Assembly (NCBI GenBank): GCA_963792405.1 | Contig: CAWBVU010000005.1 | Location: 124,001-188,000, forward strand | DNA: 64,000 bases | From: SZUA-442 sp963792405 | GTDB lineage: Bacteria > Actinomycetota > Acidimicrobiia > Spongiisociales > UBA5794 | Direction: 5' to 3' | Part shown: in pieces, positions 6,882 to 16,300 of the stretch | Layout: each line of letters starts with the position of its first letter | How positions within the stretch are numbered: the stretch's first letter is position 1 | Notes under the pieces: model-generated | Seen by the model: the letters and a program-made list of their open reading frames with translations, nothing else | Told to the model about the DNA's origin: nothing | Databases searched by the model: none | Program-made: the position numbers and the translations under genes

Positions 6882-9632
6882 ATGCGCACGATGTCGCCAC
6901 CGTCGGGGACGGTGACCTTCCTCTTCACCGACATGGAGGGTTCGACGCGCCTGTGGGACCGCTATCCCGACGCGATGGATGCCGTCATCGAGGCCCACGA
7001 CCGCATCCTTGGCGAAGCCGTCGAGGATGCGGACGGATACGTGTTCTCGAAGGCGGGGGACGGCTGGGCGATCGCCTTCGGCGCGCCCGTGGCAGCCGTG
7101 CGCGCCGCACTCGAGATCCAGGGCAGGATGTCCACACAGGTGTGGCCCGATCCGATCCCGGGGATCCGCGTGCGCATGGGGCTCCACGCGGGGACGGCGA
7201 CCGTCCGCGACGGTGACTACTTCGGGAGCTCGGTGAACCGGGCCGCCCGGGTGAGCGCATCGGCGAACGGCGGCCAGGTGTTCATGACCGATGTCGTACG
7301 GTCGCTGGTCGCGGACGACATGGAGGAGGGATGGCGCCTGCGCGACCTCGGCGAACACCGCCTGCGCGACCTGACGAGGGCAGAGCGCATCTGGCAGATC
7401 GACACCCTCGAGGCACCGGCACCGGCCGCGGCCACCGCCCCGAGGGCTTCGGCCGGCAATCTCCCCAAGCGTGGGCATCACATTCTCGGACGACGCGACG
7501 ACATCGAGGCCGTCAGCGCCGCGCTGCTGCAGCCGGGGTCGGTGGTCACCCTCAGCGGTGTGGGCGGTGTGGGGAAGACGACGCTCGCGATCGAGGTCGG
7601 CCGTCACCTCGCGGACGGCCTTCCCGGTGGCTCATGGTTCGTCGACCTGACGTCCTCCGACGACCCCTCGGCGATCGCGACCGCGGTCACCTCGGCGCTC
7701 GGGATCGGCAGGCGACCCGGGGTGTCGGACCTCGACAGCCTCGTGGACGCCCTGAACGTGGACGAGAGGCTCCTGATCCTCGACAACGCCGAGCATCAGG
7801 TCGATGCCGTGGCATCACTCGTGGATGAGCTCGCACTCGCCGTGCCGAGCCTTCACGCCCTGGTGACGACGCGTGAACCGCTGGCGATCGCCGCCGAGTC
7901 GGTCTACCGCGTCCTCCCGCTCGCGGTGGGTCACGACACTGCGTCGCCCGCAGTGGCACTCTTCATCGAGCGCGGCCGCATCTCCGGGCCTGACCTGGCC
8001 CCCGACGCCTTCCCCCTCGACGTCGTGGAGTCCATCTGCGCCCAGCTCGACGGGCTCCCGCTGGCCATCGAGCTCGCGGCCGCGCAGACCGAGACCATGA
8101 CGCCGACCGAGATCCTCGCCGCGCTCCGCGCCGACAGGCTGGAGCTTCGTTCCGACTCGCGATCGGTGGCAGCACGCCACCGATCCCTCGACGATCTCGT
8201 CGATTGGTCGTACCTCCGGCTCGACCCTCCCGAGCAGAGGGTCTTCGAACGCATGTCGGTGTTCAGAGGCGGGGCATCGGTCGAGGCGATCGAGGCGGTC
8301 TGTGCGTTCGACGACGTCGACGCCGCGCTGGCGCGAACTGCACTCGGGACCCTCGTGCGGAGGTCGATGGTCGCCACCGAGCGATCGCGCGGAGCCACGC
8401 GCTTCACGATGCTCGAGACGCTTCGTCACTACTCGATGCGCAGGCAGCGGGAGCGGCCCGACCACTCCACGGTCGAGCGGCGCCATGCCGGGTGGTTCGC
8501 TCGGTTCGCCGAGCTACAGGCGGGAGCGATGAGCGGCCCGCTCGAGTCGGAGGCGCTGTCCTCGCTCGTTCGGGAGTACGACAACCTCGCACAGGCGGCG
8601 AGATGGGCCGAACGGGAAGGCGATCTCGACATCCTCGCGGGGTTGGGCCTCGCGCTCCCCTATGTGCTCGAGTCCACACGGCCCATCGGCGTCGAGGAGT
8701 GGATCGATGGCGCGCTGGCCGCCCTGCCGGAGGACCACACCGCCCGTGCCGACTATGCCTATGCCAAGGCGTACGTGGCGCTCTTCGACGGCGATCTACG
8801 CGGGTGGAGTGTGATCTACGACCTGGCCACCGCAGGCGTGGCCCATCTGGCGAGGGTCAGGATGCTGCGACAGAGCTTCCGCCTCATCAGCGCATTCTTC
8901 CTCGGCGACATGGACACCGTGATCGAGGACTCGCCTGATGCGATCGAGGTTGCGTTCGACCTCGACGACGTGCGGATGGGCGCGTCGCTGACGGCCGACC
9001 TGGGCCTCGCGCTGTACTTCTCCGGGGACATCGATGCGGCATGGGCCGTCGCCGAGGACCTCCGCGTGCGGGCGGACGCCTCCGGCATACCCTCGGTGCT
9101 CGCCTGGTCCATGTACCTGCTGGGCGAGCTGAACTCGGCGCCCGATCCCCGCACGGCGATGGAGCAACTCGAGGAGGGCGTCGAGTACGGGGTGAGCATC
9201 GGGAACGACTTCGTCGCGGGCATCTGCCTCATCGTCCTCGCGGCGACGGCCGGCCGTCACGGTGACCACGATGTCGCCCTCGACGCGATGCAGCGCTGCA
9301 TCCCCTTGTGGCACGGGACGGGGAATCGGCCGCAGTTCTGGACGGCCATCCGCAACCTCGTCGAGATCCTCCACCAGCTCGGGGAGGACGACGAGGCATA
9401 CACGCTCCACGCCGCGTGCGAGGCCGCTGCCGGGCAGGCCCCCGAGATCTTCGGACCCCTCGGGCAGCACTACCTCGACGTCATCGACGCCGTGACGGCA
9501 GGACTCGACGACGATGTCATCGCCGATGCGGCCCGGAAGGGCTCCGCCCTCGGGTACCACGACACCGCACACCACGCGATCGACCTCGTGGGGTCACTGA
9601 GGTCGGCACGGGACGACCACGTCGCCACGTAG
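6882..9632 (+). CDS. Class III nucleotide cyclase fused to STAND/NB-ARC ATPase
   Basis: This 916-residue cytoplasmic signalling protein starts with a class III adenylate/guanylate cyclase domain (about residues 5-175): the metal Asp in FLFTDMEGST, KAGDGWAIAF, and GLHAGTATVRDGDYFG with SVNRAARV. An AAA/NB-ARC module follows with Walker A GVGGVGKTTLA near residue 225, Walker B LLILDNAE, and GLPLAIELAAAQ. The C-terminal ~450 residues are helical and TPR-like. Mycobacterial relatives often end in a LuxR-type helix-turn-helix; none is seen here, so output may be cyclic nucleotide only. A TAGTCT box at 6870-6875, six bases before the ATG, indicates leaderless transcription. Confidence 0.88.
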   Translation: MRTMSPPSGTVTFLFTDMEGSTRLWDRYPDAMDAVIEAHDRILGEAVEDADGYVFSKAGDGWAIAFGAPVAAVRAALEIQGRMSTQVWPDPIPGIRVRMGLHAGTATVRDGDYFGSSVNRAARVSASANGGQVFMTDVVRSLVADDMEEGWRLRDLGEHRLRDLTRAERIWQIDTLEAPAPAAATAPRASAGNLPKRGHHILGRRDDIEAVSAALLQPGSVVTLSGVGGVGKTTLAIEVGRHLADGLPGGSWFVDLTSSDDPSAIATAVTSALGIGRRPGVSDLDSLVDALNVDERLLILDNAEHQVDAVASLVDELALAVPSLHALVTTREPLAIAAESVYRVLPLAVGHDTASPAVALFIERGRISGPDLAPDAFPLDVVESICAQLDGLPLAIELAAAQTETMTPTEILAALRADRLELRSDSRSVAARHRSLDDLVDWSYLRLDPPEQRVFERMSVFRGGASVEAIEAVCAFDDVDAALARTALGTLVRRSMVATERSRGATRFTMLETLRHYSMRRQRERPDHSTVERRHAGWFARFAELQAGAMSGPLESEALSSLVREYDNLAQAARWAEREGDLDILAGLGLALPYVLESTRPIGVEEWIDGALAALPEDHTARADYAYAKAYVALFDGDLRGWSVIYDLATAGVAHLARVRMLRQSFRLISAFFLGDMDTVIEDSPDAIEVAFDLDDVRMGASLTADLGLALYFSGDIDAAWAVAEDLRVRADASGIPSVLAWSMYLLGELNSAPDPRTAMEQLEEGVEYGVSIGNDFVAGICLIVLAATAGRHGDHDVALDAMQRCIPLWHGTGNRPQFWTAIRNLVEILHQLGEDDEAYTLHAACEAAAGQAPEIFGPLGQHYLDVIDAVTAGLDDDVIADAARKGSALGYHDTAHHAIDLVGSLRSARDDHVAT

Positions 9633-9659
9633 CGGCACGCATGCCGTGCCCGCCCGAGG

Positions 9660-10433
9660 TCACGTCGCCGTTGCGATGATGAATAGCCTGCTGAACGGGA
9701 GTGTGGTGATCCCATCTGCCCGTCTGGGATAGGCGCGACGATACGCATCCCTGCACGCCGCCCCGAAACGAGCCCGGTCGTCGTCGTCGAGCGCGGCGAG
9801 CACGGGGCGCAGGAGTGATCCCGTCACCCAGGTCCAGACCGGGTCGTCACCATCGAGCCGTTGGAAGTAGGTGGTTCGCCACATGTCCACGATGGCGGGC
9901 TGGACCCAGCTCGCATAGTCCTCCGGGTCGGCGAGGCGGTCGCGCAGGAGTGCGGCGCCCACCTCGCCCGGCCACTCGCCTTCGCCGAGGATCTGTGAGG
10001 GAATCCGATGGGTGGGTGCGTCCCAATTGTCCGGCATCTGCACGGCGAGGACGCCACCGGGATCCAGCCACGACCGCAGCATGGCGAACACGTCCGCATG
10101 ATCGTCGAGCCAGTGGAGGGTGGCGTTCGAGTACACGACGTCGATGCGGCCATCCGGGCGCCATGTCTGGATGTCGGCGATCTCGAAGGTGATGCCGGGA
10201 TGGTCCGACCTCGCCCTGGCGATCATCTCGGGGGAGGCGTCGATGCCGGTCACCTCTGCGTCGGGCCAACGATCGGCGAGGACCGCGGTGAGTGCGCCCG
10301 TCCCGCATCCGAGATCGACGACGCGCCGTGCCCCGACGTCGGGAATCCTCCCAAGGAGCTCGAGTCCGGGGCGTGCGCGGTGATCGGCGTACCGGAGGTA
10401 CCGGTCGGGGTCCCAGGTCGGATGCGGCGTCAC
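9660..10433 (-). CDS. tam: Trans-aconitate 2-methyltransferase-like SAM methyltransferase
   Basis: The 257-residue protein has the Tam family layout: WDPDRYLRYADHRARPGLELL at the N-terminus, the SAM motif VVDLGCGTGALT, GIDASPEMIARA, and YSNATLHWLDDH. Tam methylates trans-aconitate, an inhibitor of aconitase; many actinobacterial relatives have untested substrates. The frame is open to 11090, but the upstream part is low-complexity shadow of the opposite gene. The GTG at 10433 is chosen because it begins the family-conserved N-terminus and lies six bases after a TACGGT -10 box, so the mRNA is probably leaderless. It converges with the cyclase gene. Confidence 0.83.
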   Translation of the reverse strand: MTPHPTWDPDRYLRYADHRARPGLELLGRIPDVGARRVVDLGCGTGALTAVLADRWPDAEVTGIDASPEMIARARSDHPGITFEIADIQTWRPDGRIDVVYSNATLHWLDDHADVFAMLRSWLDPGGVLAVQMPDNWDAPTHRIPSQILGEGEWPGEVGAALLRDRLADPEDYASWVQPAIVDMWRTTYFQRLDGDDPVWTWVTGSLLRPVLAALDDDDRARFGAACRDAYRRAYPRRADGITTLPFSRLFIIATAT

Positions 10434-10568
10434 GGCGCCACCGTATCGAACTCCCCGCGATTCCGCCCTGCCGAATTCGCCTGTAACGATCCACGACCCG
10501 GTTCGTCTGCACTGTCGGGCAAGGGATGCGAGGAAGGCGTCACACGTTCCCGATGTGAGAGGCAGACG

Positions 10569-11171
10569 ATGAGACGCTGGATCGTGATGGTCATGGCGGT
10601 GGTGATGCTCGGCGCGATGAGCGCGGGGGCGCTCGCCGACGAGACGGAGGGGGCCCCTGACGATGGCACCTCCGAGACGAAGACACTGTCGGATGCGCAG
10701 CTGTTCAAGGCGAGGATGATCGCCGACTACTTCGCGTCCTTCGAGGAGCCAGCAGAGGACGTCACCGGAGAGGGCGAGGCGGAGGAGCCCACCGAGACCT
10801 CGTGCGAGCCCGTGGAGCCGGTGGAACCCGTGGAGCCGGTTGCCGGGGACGCCGTCGAGGAAGCACCGACCGCCGATGACCTTTGCCGGCAGATCGTGGA
10901 ACTGCGCACCGGCGAGGACACCGTCGGATGGGGCGCCATCTACAAGCTGATGCTGCTCTCCCAGGCGTGGGACATGACGCTCGACGAGGTCATGATGAAG
11001 CTCCGCGAGAACAGCGAGGACGGCGGCTGGGGATTCGGGAAGTCGTTCAAGGAGCTGAGGGACGAGGGCTACGAGTGGGAGGACACCCACAAGAACCTCG
11101 GCCAGCTCAACAAGGAGACCAAGGCCGAGGAGCGGGCCGAGCGCAAGGCGGCCAAGAAGGGCGACGACTGA
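10569..11171 (+). CDS. Secreted acidic/charged protein with EPV repeats, function unknown
   Basis: The 200-residue product begins with a clear Sec signal peptide (VMVMAVVMLGAMSAGALA, cleavage near residue 24). An acidic region follows with four EPV tripeptides in a row (about residues 79-90), probably a flexible spacer. The second half is a small predicted helical domain (DEVMMKLRENSEDG, GFGKSFKELRDEGY) ending in a very charged Lys/Arg/Glu tail. GAGAGGC lies just upstream of the ATG, which supports this start over the longer open frame from 10008. No family is recognised. A strong hairpin terminator follows at 11209. Confidence 0.7.
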   Translation: MRRWIVMVMAVVMLGAMSAGALADETEGAPDDGTSETKTLSDAQLFKARMIADYFASFEEPAEDVTGEGEAEEPTETSCEPVEPVEPVEPVAGDAVEEAPTADDLCRQIVELRTGEDTVGWGAIYKLMLLSQAWDMTLDEVMMKLRENSEDGGWGFGKSFKELRDEGYEWEDTHKNLGQLNKETKAEERAERKAAKKGDD

Positions 11172-11208
11172 GCCTCGGCATCACCGATCCGGGAACGTCG
11201 TGATCAGC

Positions 11209-11239
11209 GGGGGAGGCCCTCCACGGGCCTCCCCCGTCT
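11209..11239 (+). terminator. Hairpin terminator after the EPV-repeat gene
   Basis: Perfect 11-bp arms (GGGGGAGGCCC at 11209-11219 and its complement at 11225-11235) enclose a 5-base loop, followed by GTCTTCG. The tail is only mildly T-rich, which is usual for GC-rich actinobacteria. It separates the two secreted-protein genes. Confidence 0.75.
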
Positions 11240-11361
11240 TCGCGCCACGGGAAGCCCCACGGTGTCGCGGAATCCGTGCGGCGGATGACTCTCAGGGGTG
11301 GAAGGCGCTCGAAGGGCGCCGCACCCGCGGCTCACTTCGTCCGCCGGAAGGGAGCTACGAC

Positions 11362-12042
11362 GTGATCCTCCGTCGCATCATCATCCTCGCCATCACTGCC
11401 ATGTGCGCCCTGGCGGTCGTCATCGCCGCACCTGCTGGGGCGAAGGGGAAGCCGGCGCCCGAACCCACAGCCACCTACTCCGTGGCACTGCACCTCGGAG
11501 ATGACGCCGAGGGGCTCGGATCCTGCGGCGACGACACCCTCACGATGGCCGCCATCGACGGTGCGATCATCGCCGACGGCCACCCGGCCCCCGACGGCGG
11601 GACCATCACCTCGATCCCCATCATGCACCTGCGGGCGGATGTGCCGTGGAGCCGCTCCTCTCCGGCACCCGGTGCAGCCGGTGACGCATTCGACGAGTGC
11701 CATGGCGGAGCCCTCGCTGGATCCAGCTCGGACATCCCCAGCTACTTCCTGATCCACGAGGACCGCGACGGGAACATGGCGAGCATGCTGTGGGCATTCG
11801 ACGTCTACACGCAGGAGGGAACGAAGGGAAGGGACAAGACGCCGGCGATCAAGGAGTACTTCCGATTGTGGCCCTCCGACGGCGTGGCCTTCGTCGACGC
11901 CGACGGGAACGCCTGCCCGATCGAACCGGTCGTCGAGGTGACCTGCCACGTGTCGGGACCCTTCGAGATCTGGCACTACTACCCGATCGAGCAGATCGGC
12001 GTCGCCGACTTCGCCTTCTCCGTCACGATCACCCGCAACTGA
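11362..12042 (+). CDS. Secreted protein of unknown function
   Basis: The 226-residue product has a signal peptide (RRIIILAITAMCALAVVIAAPAGA) and a mature domain without transmembrane segments. Cysteines in GSCGDDT, DECHGG, NACP and EVTCHV could form two disulfides outside the cell. The GTG at 11362 is chosen because GGAAGGGAG lies about 9 bases upstream and the signal peptide begins there; the frame is open to 11200 but that part is not protein-like. No recognisable family. It follows a terminator, so it probably has its own promoter. Confidence 0.7.
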   Translation: MILRRIIILAITAMCALAVVIAAPAGAKGKPAPEPTATYSVALHLGDDAEGLGSCGDDTLTMAAIDGAIIADGHPAPDGGTITSIPIMHLRADVPWSRSSPAPGAAGDAFDECHGGALAGSSSDIPSYFLIHEDRDGNMASMLWAFDVYTQEGTKGRDKTPAIKEYFRLWPSDGVAFVDADGNACPIEPVVEVTCHVSGPFEIWHYYPIEQIGVADFAFSVTITRN

Positions 12043-12102
12043 CGGGACCGTATCGCACCCGCCACGACGACACACCTGTGGCGGGCGCGACGCGACACGA
12101 TC

Positions 12103-13248
12103 TCAGACGCCCATCCCCCTGCCGATGATCTCCTTCATGATCTCGGTGGTGCCGCCGTAGATCGTCTGCACCCTGGCATCGAGGTACGCCTGGGCGATCG
12201 GGTACTCCATCATGTAGCCGTAGCCACCGTGGATCTGGACCCCGAGGTCGACGACCCTGCGCAGCATCTCGGTGGTCCACCACTTCGCCTCTGCGGCCTG
12301 CTCGATGGTGAGCCGTCCCGCGACGTGCTCCTCGAGGAGGCGGTCGACGAACACGCGCCCGAGATCCACCTCGGTCTTCGCCTCGGCGAGCTTGAAGCGG
12401 TTGTGCTGGAAGCTACCGATCGGCCGTCCGAAGGCGCGCCGTTGCTTTGCGTAGTCCAGCGCGATGCCGAGGGCGGCCTCGGCTCCCGCCACGGCGCCCA
12501 CGGCGATCGAGAACCTCTCCTGGGGCAGGTTCGCCACCAGCTGGAGGAAGGCGGCACCCTCGTCACCAAGGCGGTTGTCCACGGGCACGACGACATCGTC
12601 GAAGAACAGCTCGGCCGTGTCCTGGGCGTGGAGCCCCATCTTCTCGAGGTTCCGGCCCCGTGCGAAACCGTCCATGCCGTCCTCGACGACGAGGAGGGTC
12701 AGCCCCGCGTGGGGATCATCGGAGGTCCGCGCGACGACGATCACGAGGTCCGCGTTGATGCCGTTGGTGATGAACGTCTTCGAGCCGTTCAGCACGTAGG
12801 CGTCACCCTCCCTCCTTGCGGACGTGGCGATCCCCGCGAGATCCGATCCCGTTCCCGGCTCGGTCATCGCGATGGCGGTCATCAGCTCACCGCTGGCGAG
12901 TCCCGGTAGCCATCGTTGCCGCTGCTCGTCGGTCGTGTACGTCAGGAAGTAGGGGAGGCAGATGTCGTTGTGGAGCGTGATGCACAGGCCCGAGCCCCCG
13001 CCCCCACCACCGACGAGCACCTCGCTGATCACGGCGTTGTAGCGGAAGTCGTCGACACCCCCTCCGCCGTAGTCGGCGGGGACCGCCATCCCGAGGAGAC
13101 CCGCCGCACCCGCCGCACGAAACATCGCCTTGTCGACCTTTCCCGCACGATCCCACTCGGGCGCGTGAGGGAGGATCTCCGTTTCGAGGAAGTGGCGTAC
13201 GGAGTCCCTGAAGATCTCGTGCTCGGGCTCGAACACCGTCCGTTGCAT
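12103..13248 (-). CDS. Acyl-CoA dehydrogenase
   Basis: This FAD enzyme introduces the 2,3 double bond into acyl-CoA in beta-oxidation or related breakdown. It has the normal length (381 residues) and the family landmarks in order: the N-terminal helical domain, AMTEPGTGSDLAGI, FITNGINADLVIVVART, QRRAFGRPIGSFQ, QIHGGYGYMMEYPIA, and IYGGTTEIMKEIIGR. The C-terminus has YGGT where short/medium-chain enzymes have the catalytic Glu, as in long-chain and isovaleryl types; the candidate base is the Glu in AGAEAAL, nine residues before the Tyr of DYAKQRRAFG. No electron-transfer flavoprotein gene is adjacent. The substrate cannot be assigned. Confidence 0.9.
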   Translation of the reverse strand: MQRTVFEPEHEIFRDSVRHFLETEILPHAPEWDRAGKVDKAMFRAAGAAGLLGMAVPADYGGGGVDDFRYNAVISEVLVGGGGGGSGLCITLHNDICLPYFLTYTTDEQRQRWLPGLASGELMTAIAMTEPGTGSDLAGIATSARREGDAYVLNGSKTFITNGINADLVIVVARTSDDPHAGLTLLVVEDGMDGFARGRNLEKMGLHAQDTAELFFDDVVVPVDNRLGDEGAAFLQLVANLPQERFSIAVGAVAGAEAALGIALDYAKQRRAFGRPIGSFQHNRFKLAEAKTEVDLGRVFVDRLLEEHVAGRLTIEQAAEAKWWTTEMLRRVVDLGVQIHGGYGYMMEYPIAQAYLDARVQTIYGGTTEIMKEIIGRGMGV

Positions 13249-13362
13249 GGCTCAGCACCTCACCATCGGCTTCGGTCCGCACGGTAGCCCGCCGCCGAGC
13301 CTGCACGAGTGCCACTCCGGCACTGGGCCGCGCGTAGGGTGGAGGTGGTCGAAAGGAGCACC

Positions 13363-14049
13363 ATGGAGTTCGACATCTCCCACCAGCCCTCGTATGCGAT
13401 CGTCGCCGCCCACATGGGCCCGGGTGAGGCCATCCAGGCCGAAGGAGGTGCGATGGTGTCGATGGATCCCGGCATCAGTGTCGAGACCAAGGCACGAGGC
13501 GGCATCCTGAAGTCCTTGGGTCGATCGGTGCTCGGCGGCGAGTCGTTCTTCCTCAACACCTTCCGATCCGACACCGGAGGCACGATCAGGCTGGCGCCGT
13601 CGCTGCCGGGCGACATGATGGTCCTCGACGTGCGCGAGGACGCGCCGCTGATGGTCCAGAGCGGCGGCTACATCGCCTCGACGGAGGGCGTCGAGGTGGA
13701 CACCAAGTGGGGCGGGGCGAAGACCTTCTTCGCATCCGAAGGACTGATCATGCTGCGGATCTCCGGGAGGGGGAAGCTGGTCATCGCCAGCTTCGGGGCC
13801 CTGGACCAGTGGACACTGGGCCCCGGCCAGACGATGACGGTGGACACGGGGCACCTCGTGTCGATGACCGAAGGCATCGGCTTCGCCATCCGGAAGGTCG
13901 GAGGGTGGAAGAGCACGCTGTTCTCCGGTGAGGGCCTCGTCGTCGACCTCACCGGACCGGGAACATTCACCACCCAGACGCGCTCCCAGGACGCCTTCCT
14001 CTCCTGGCTGATCCCGAAGCTCCCATCCCAGACGTCATCTGCCCGCTAG
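13363..14049 (+). CDS. AIM24 / TIGR00266 family protein
   Basis: The 228-residue protein is a beta-rich AIM24-type protein. Landmarks are EAIQAEGGAMVSM, GGILKSLGRSVLGGESFFLN, GGYIASTEGVEVD, and a terminal VVDLTGPGTFTTQTR with the Gly-rich turns typical of TIGR00266. Yeast Aim24 acts in mitochondrial inner-membrane organisation, but bacterial members have no established role. GAAAGGAG sits just before the ATG at 13363, and TAGGGT at about 13334 could be the -10 box. It is divergent from the acyl-CoA dehydrogenase gene. Confidence 0.87.
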   Translation: MEFDISHQPSYAIVAAHMGPGEAIQAEGGAMVSMDPGISVETKARGGILKSLGRSVLGGESFFLNTFRSDTGGTIRLAPSLPGDMMVLDVREDAPLMVQSGGYIASTEGVEVDTKWGGAKTFFASEGLIMLRISGRGKLVIASFGALDQWTLGPGQTMTVDTGHLVSMTEGIGFAIRKVGGWKSTLFSGEGLVVDLTGPGTFTTQTRSQDAFLSWLIPKLPSQTSSAR

Positions 14050-14115
14050 GCGCGCCGCCGTCGGGATATCGCCTCGGTATCGGTACCGTCCCCGTTCTGA
14101 TCGAGGACGGACGAC

Positions 14116-14451
14116 GTGCAGCGAGATGCAGCCAACATGCCGGACGGCAGGGACCTGCTCAGGGGGATGGGTTGGGAACCCCTGCCGTACAGCTGCGTCG
14201 GCCTCGTCCGCAAGACGGGGACGACGGCCAATGCGACACTCTGGTCGTGGATGATCCTGATCCCATGGTCGTCGAATGGGAAGCCATGGATCGACGGCAC
14301 GGAGGTCGTTCCGGCCTCGACGAAGGATGACGCCGCCGAGCGTGATCTGGTGTTCGCCAAGATGCGTGGGATCCTCGACGATCGCTACGGCGACGCCGTG
14401 GCCTCCTCGGCCGTCGACAGCCTCCTGGACGAGATCTTCGACGACACCTGA
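14116..14451 (+). CDS. Small protein of unknown function
   Basis: An 111-residue protein if it starts at the GTG at 14116, or 104 residues from the ATG at 14137. It is soluble, with a Trp-rich centre (LWSWMILIPW) and a helical acidic C-terminus (AVDSLLDEIFDDT). Codon third positions are mostly G or C, which supports coding. It follows the AIM24 gene by 66 bases on the same strand and converges on the malic enzyme gene. No family is recognised. Confidence 0.55.
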   Translation: MQRDAANMPDGRDLLRGMGWEPLPYSCVGLVRKTGTTANATLWSWMILIPWSSNGKPWIDGTEVVPASTKDDAAERDLVFAKMRGILDDRYGDAVASSAVDSLLDEIFDDT

Positions 14452-14471
14452 GCCGGTCGGGGGCCAGGCCG

Positions 14472-16166
14472 TCAGGCGGGAACCATCGGCAGGTAGACGG
14501 GGGACCACATCTCCGATGCGATGGCGGCATCGAGGTCCTCGACGGGATCTGCCACGCCTTCCCTGATGGCTCGCTTCGCGACGGCGAGCGCCACCGCCTT
14601 CGCGACGTCCATGACCTCATCGATGTCGGGATAGATCTGGCCCTCGGCGACGAGATCCGGCCGCGTCATCTCTGCGAGGGCGACGGCGGCCGAGAGGAAC
14701 ATCCCGTTCGTCACCTCCCGCGCTCGCACGGCGAGCACGCCGAGGCCCATGCCGGGGAAGATGTAGACGTTGTTCGCCTGTCCGATCCGGTGCACCACGC
14801 CATCGATCTCGACGGGCTTGAAGGGGCTGCCCGTGGCAACGATGGCCCGGCCCTCCGTCCACTCGAGCGCGGCGGCAGGGATGACCTCGGTGTGGCTCGT
14901 CGGGTTGGAGAGGGGCAGGATGATCGGCCGCTCGGTGTGACGAGCCATCTCGGTGATCACCTCGCGGGTGAACAGACCGGCCTGGCCCGTCACGCCGATG
15001 AGCACCGTCGGGCGGACATTGCGGACGACGTCGAGGAGCGACGGGGGGTTCTCGACCTCGTCCCATCCCGCGATGACCGACGGATCGGTCGCCAGGTCGG
15101 CCTTGAAGCTCCGCACATGGGGGCCCGAGACGACGAGGCCCCGACTGTCGAGCGTGAAGATCGAGCTCTTGGCGATCTCGGGGTGGGTGCCGTCGGCGAC
15201 CATCGCGAACTGGATCTGCTCGGCGATGCCGTGCCCAGCGGAGCCGGCGCCTGCGATGACGATGCGATGCTCGACGTCGATCATCCCATGGCCCCTGAAG
15301 GCGGCGATCAGGCCGCCCACGACCATGGCCGCGGTGCCCTGGATGTCGTCGTTGAACGATGCGATGTGCTGCCGGTGGACGTTGAGGTGGCGGAAGCTGG
15401 TGGTGTTCGCGAAGTCCTCCCACTGCAGCAGGGCCCCCGGGAACACCTGGTTGACCGCATCGACGAACTCGTCCACGAGCTCGTCGTACTCCGTGCCGCG
15501 CAGGCGGGGTGCCCGGTACCCGATGTAGAGCGGATCGTCGAGCAGGCCGGCGTTGTTGGTTCCGACGTCGAGGGACACGGGGATGCACCGTTCGGGATGG
15601 ATGCCCGCAGCCGCGGTGTAGAGGGACAACTTGCCGATCGGGATGCCCATCCCGCCGGCGCCCTGGTCGCCGATCCCCAGGATCCGCTCGTTGTCGGTGA
15701 CGACGATCACCGGTGGCTCCATCACGCGCAGCGAGCCGAGGATGTCGGCGATCCGACCCTTGTCACGCGGGGTGATGTAGATGCCGTGCTGGCGGCGATA
15801 GATCCGTGACCAGTGGGAGCATGCCTGGGCGACCGTGGGCGTGTACACGATCGGAATCGTCTCGGCGAGGTGGTCGGTGAGGTACCGGTAGAACAGCGTC
15901 TCGTTGCGGTCCATCAGGGCGTTCAGGTAGACGTTCTTGCCCATGTCGGTGGTCTTCGCGTCGTACTGGACCTGGACACGCCGCAGCTGCTCGTCGACCG
16001 TGGCCACGTGATCGGGAAGCAGTCCGAGCAATCGCAGGTCCTCCCTCTCGGTGCGGGTGAATGCATCGCCCTTGTTGAGGAAGGGATCCCTGAGGACATC
16101 CTCGCCCCGCGCCGTGACGGCGAGGTACGGGCTGTCGCCGTCATCGGTTTCGATCGAGAATCGCAT
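14472..16166 (-). CDS. maeA: NAD-dependent malic enzyme
   Basis: It decarboxylates malate to pyruvate while reducing NAD(P)+. The 564-residue length matches the large SfcA/MaeA type. Motifs in order are TLFYRYLTDHLAETIPIVYTPTVAQ (first half), ITPRDKGRI, VVTDNERILGIGDQGAGGMGIPIGK, LDVGTNNAGLL, WEDFANTTSF, FNDDIQGTAAMVVGGL, and VIAGAGSAGHGIAEQI, the dinucleotide-binding Gly-rich loop. The ATG at 16166 gives a short N-terminus typical of the family. It is divergently transcribed from the M13 peptidase gene and is not in an operon. Confidence 0.93.
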   Translation of the reverse strand: MRFSIETDDGDSPYLAVTARGEDVLRDPFLNKGDAFTRTEREDLRLLGLLPDHVATVDEQLRRVQVQYDAKTTDMGKNVYLNALMDRNETLFYRYLTDHLAETIPIVYTPTVAQACSHWSRIYRRQHGIYITPRDKGRIADILGSLRVMEPPVIVVTDNERILGIGDQGAGGMGIPIGKLSLYTAAAGIHPERCIPVSLDVGTNNAGLLDDPLYIGYRAPRLRGTEYDELVDEFVDAVNQVFPGALLQWEDFANTTSFRHLNVHRQHIASFNDDIQGTAAMVVGGLIAAFRGHGMIDVEHRIVIAGAGSAGHGIAEQIQFAMVADGTHPEIAKSSIFTLDSRGLVVSGPHVRSFKADLATDPSVIAGWDEVENPPSLLDVVRNVRPTVLIGVTGQAGLFTREVITEMARHTERPIILPLSNPTSHTEVIPAAALEWTEGRAIVATGSPFKPVEIDGVVHRIGQANNVYIFPGMGLGVLAVRAREVTNGMFLSAAVALAEMTRPDLVAEGQIYPDIDEVMDVAKAVALAVAKRAIREGVADPVEDLDAAIASEMWSPVYLPMVPA

Positions 16167-16300
16167 GGAGCCCTCCGGACTGGCGACCCGGGGCCACGGC
16201 GCATCCGCCGCCGCGGCATCGCAGCTCCCACTCTACGCACAGGTACCGGACTGCCTCTCCCGGTGGTGCCCTATCGTCCCTGACCGACGAAGGAGGCCCC

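Noticed and set aside
10810..10845. Tandem repeat of GTGGAGCC(G/C) as a mobile or CRISPR-like repeat
   Set aside because: It encodes an in-frame EPV repeat in a secreted protein and has no spacers.
12058..12085. Terminator between the secreted protein and the acyl-CoA dehydrogenase
   Set aside because: CCCGCCAC and GTGGCGGG can pair, but the 12-base loop and the absence of a T-run make it weak. Kept out of the feature list.
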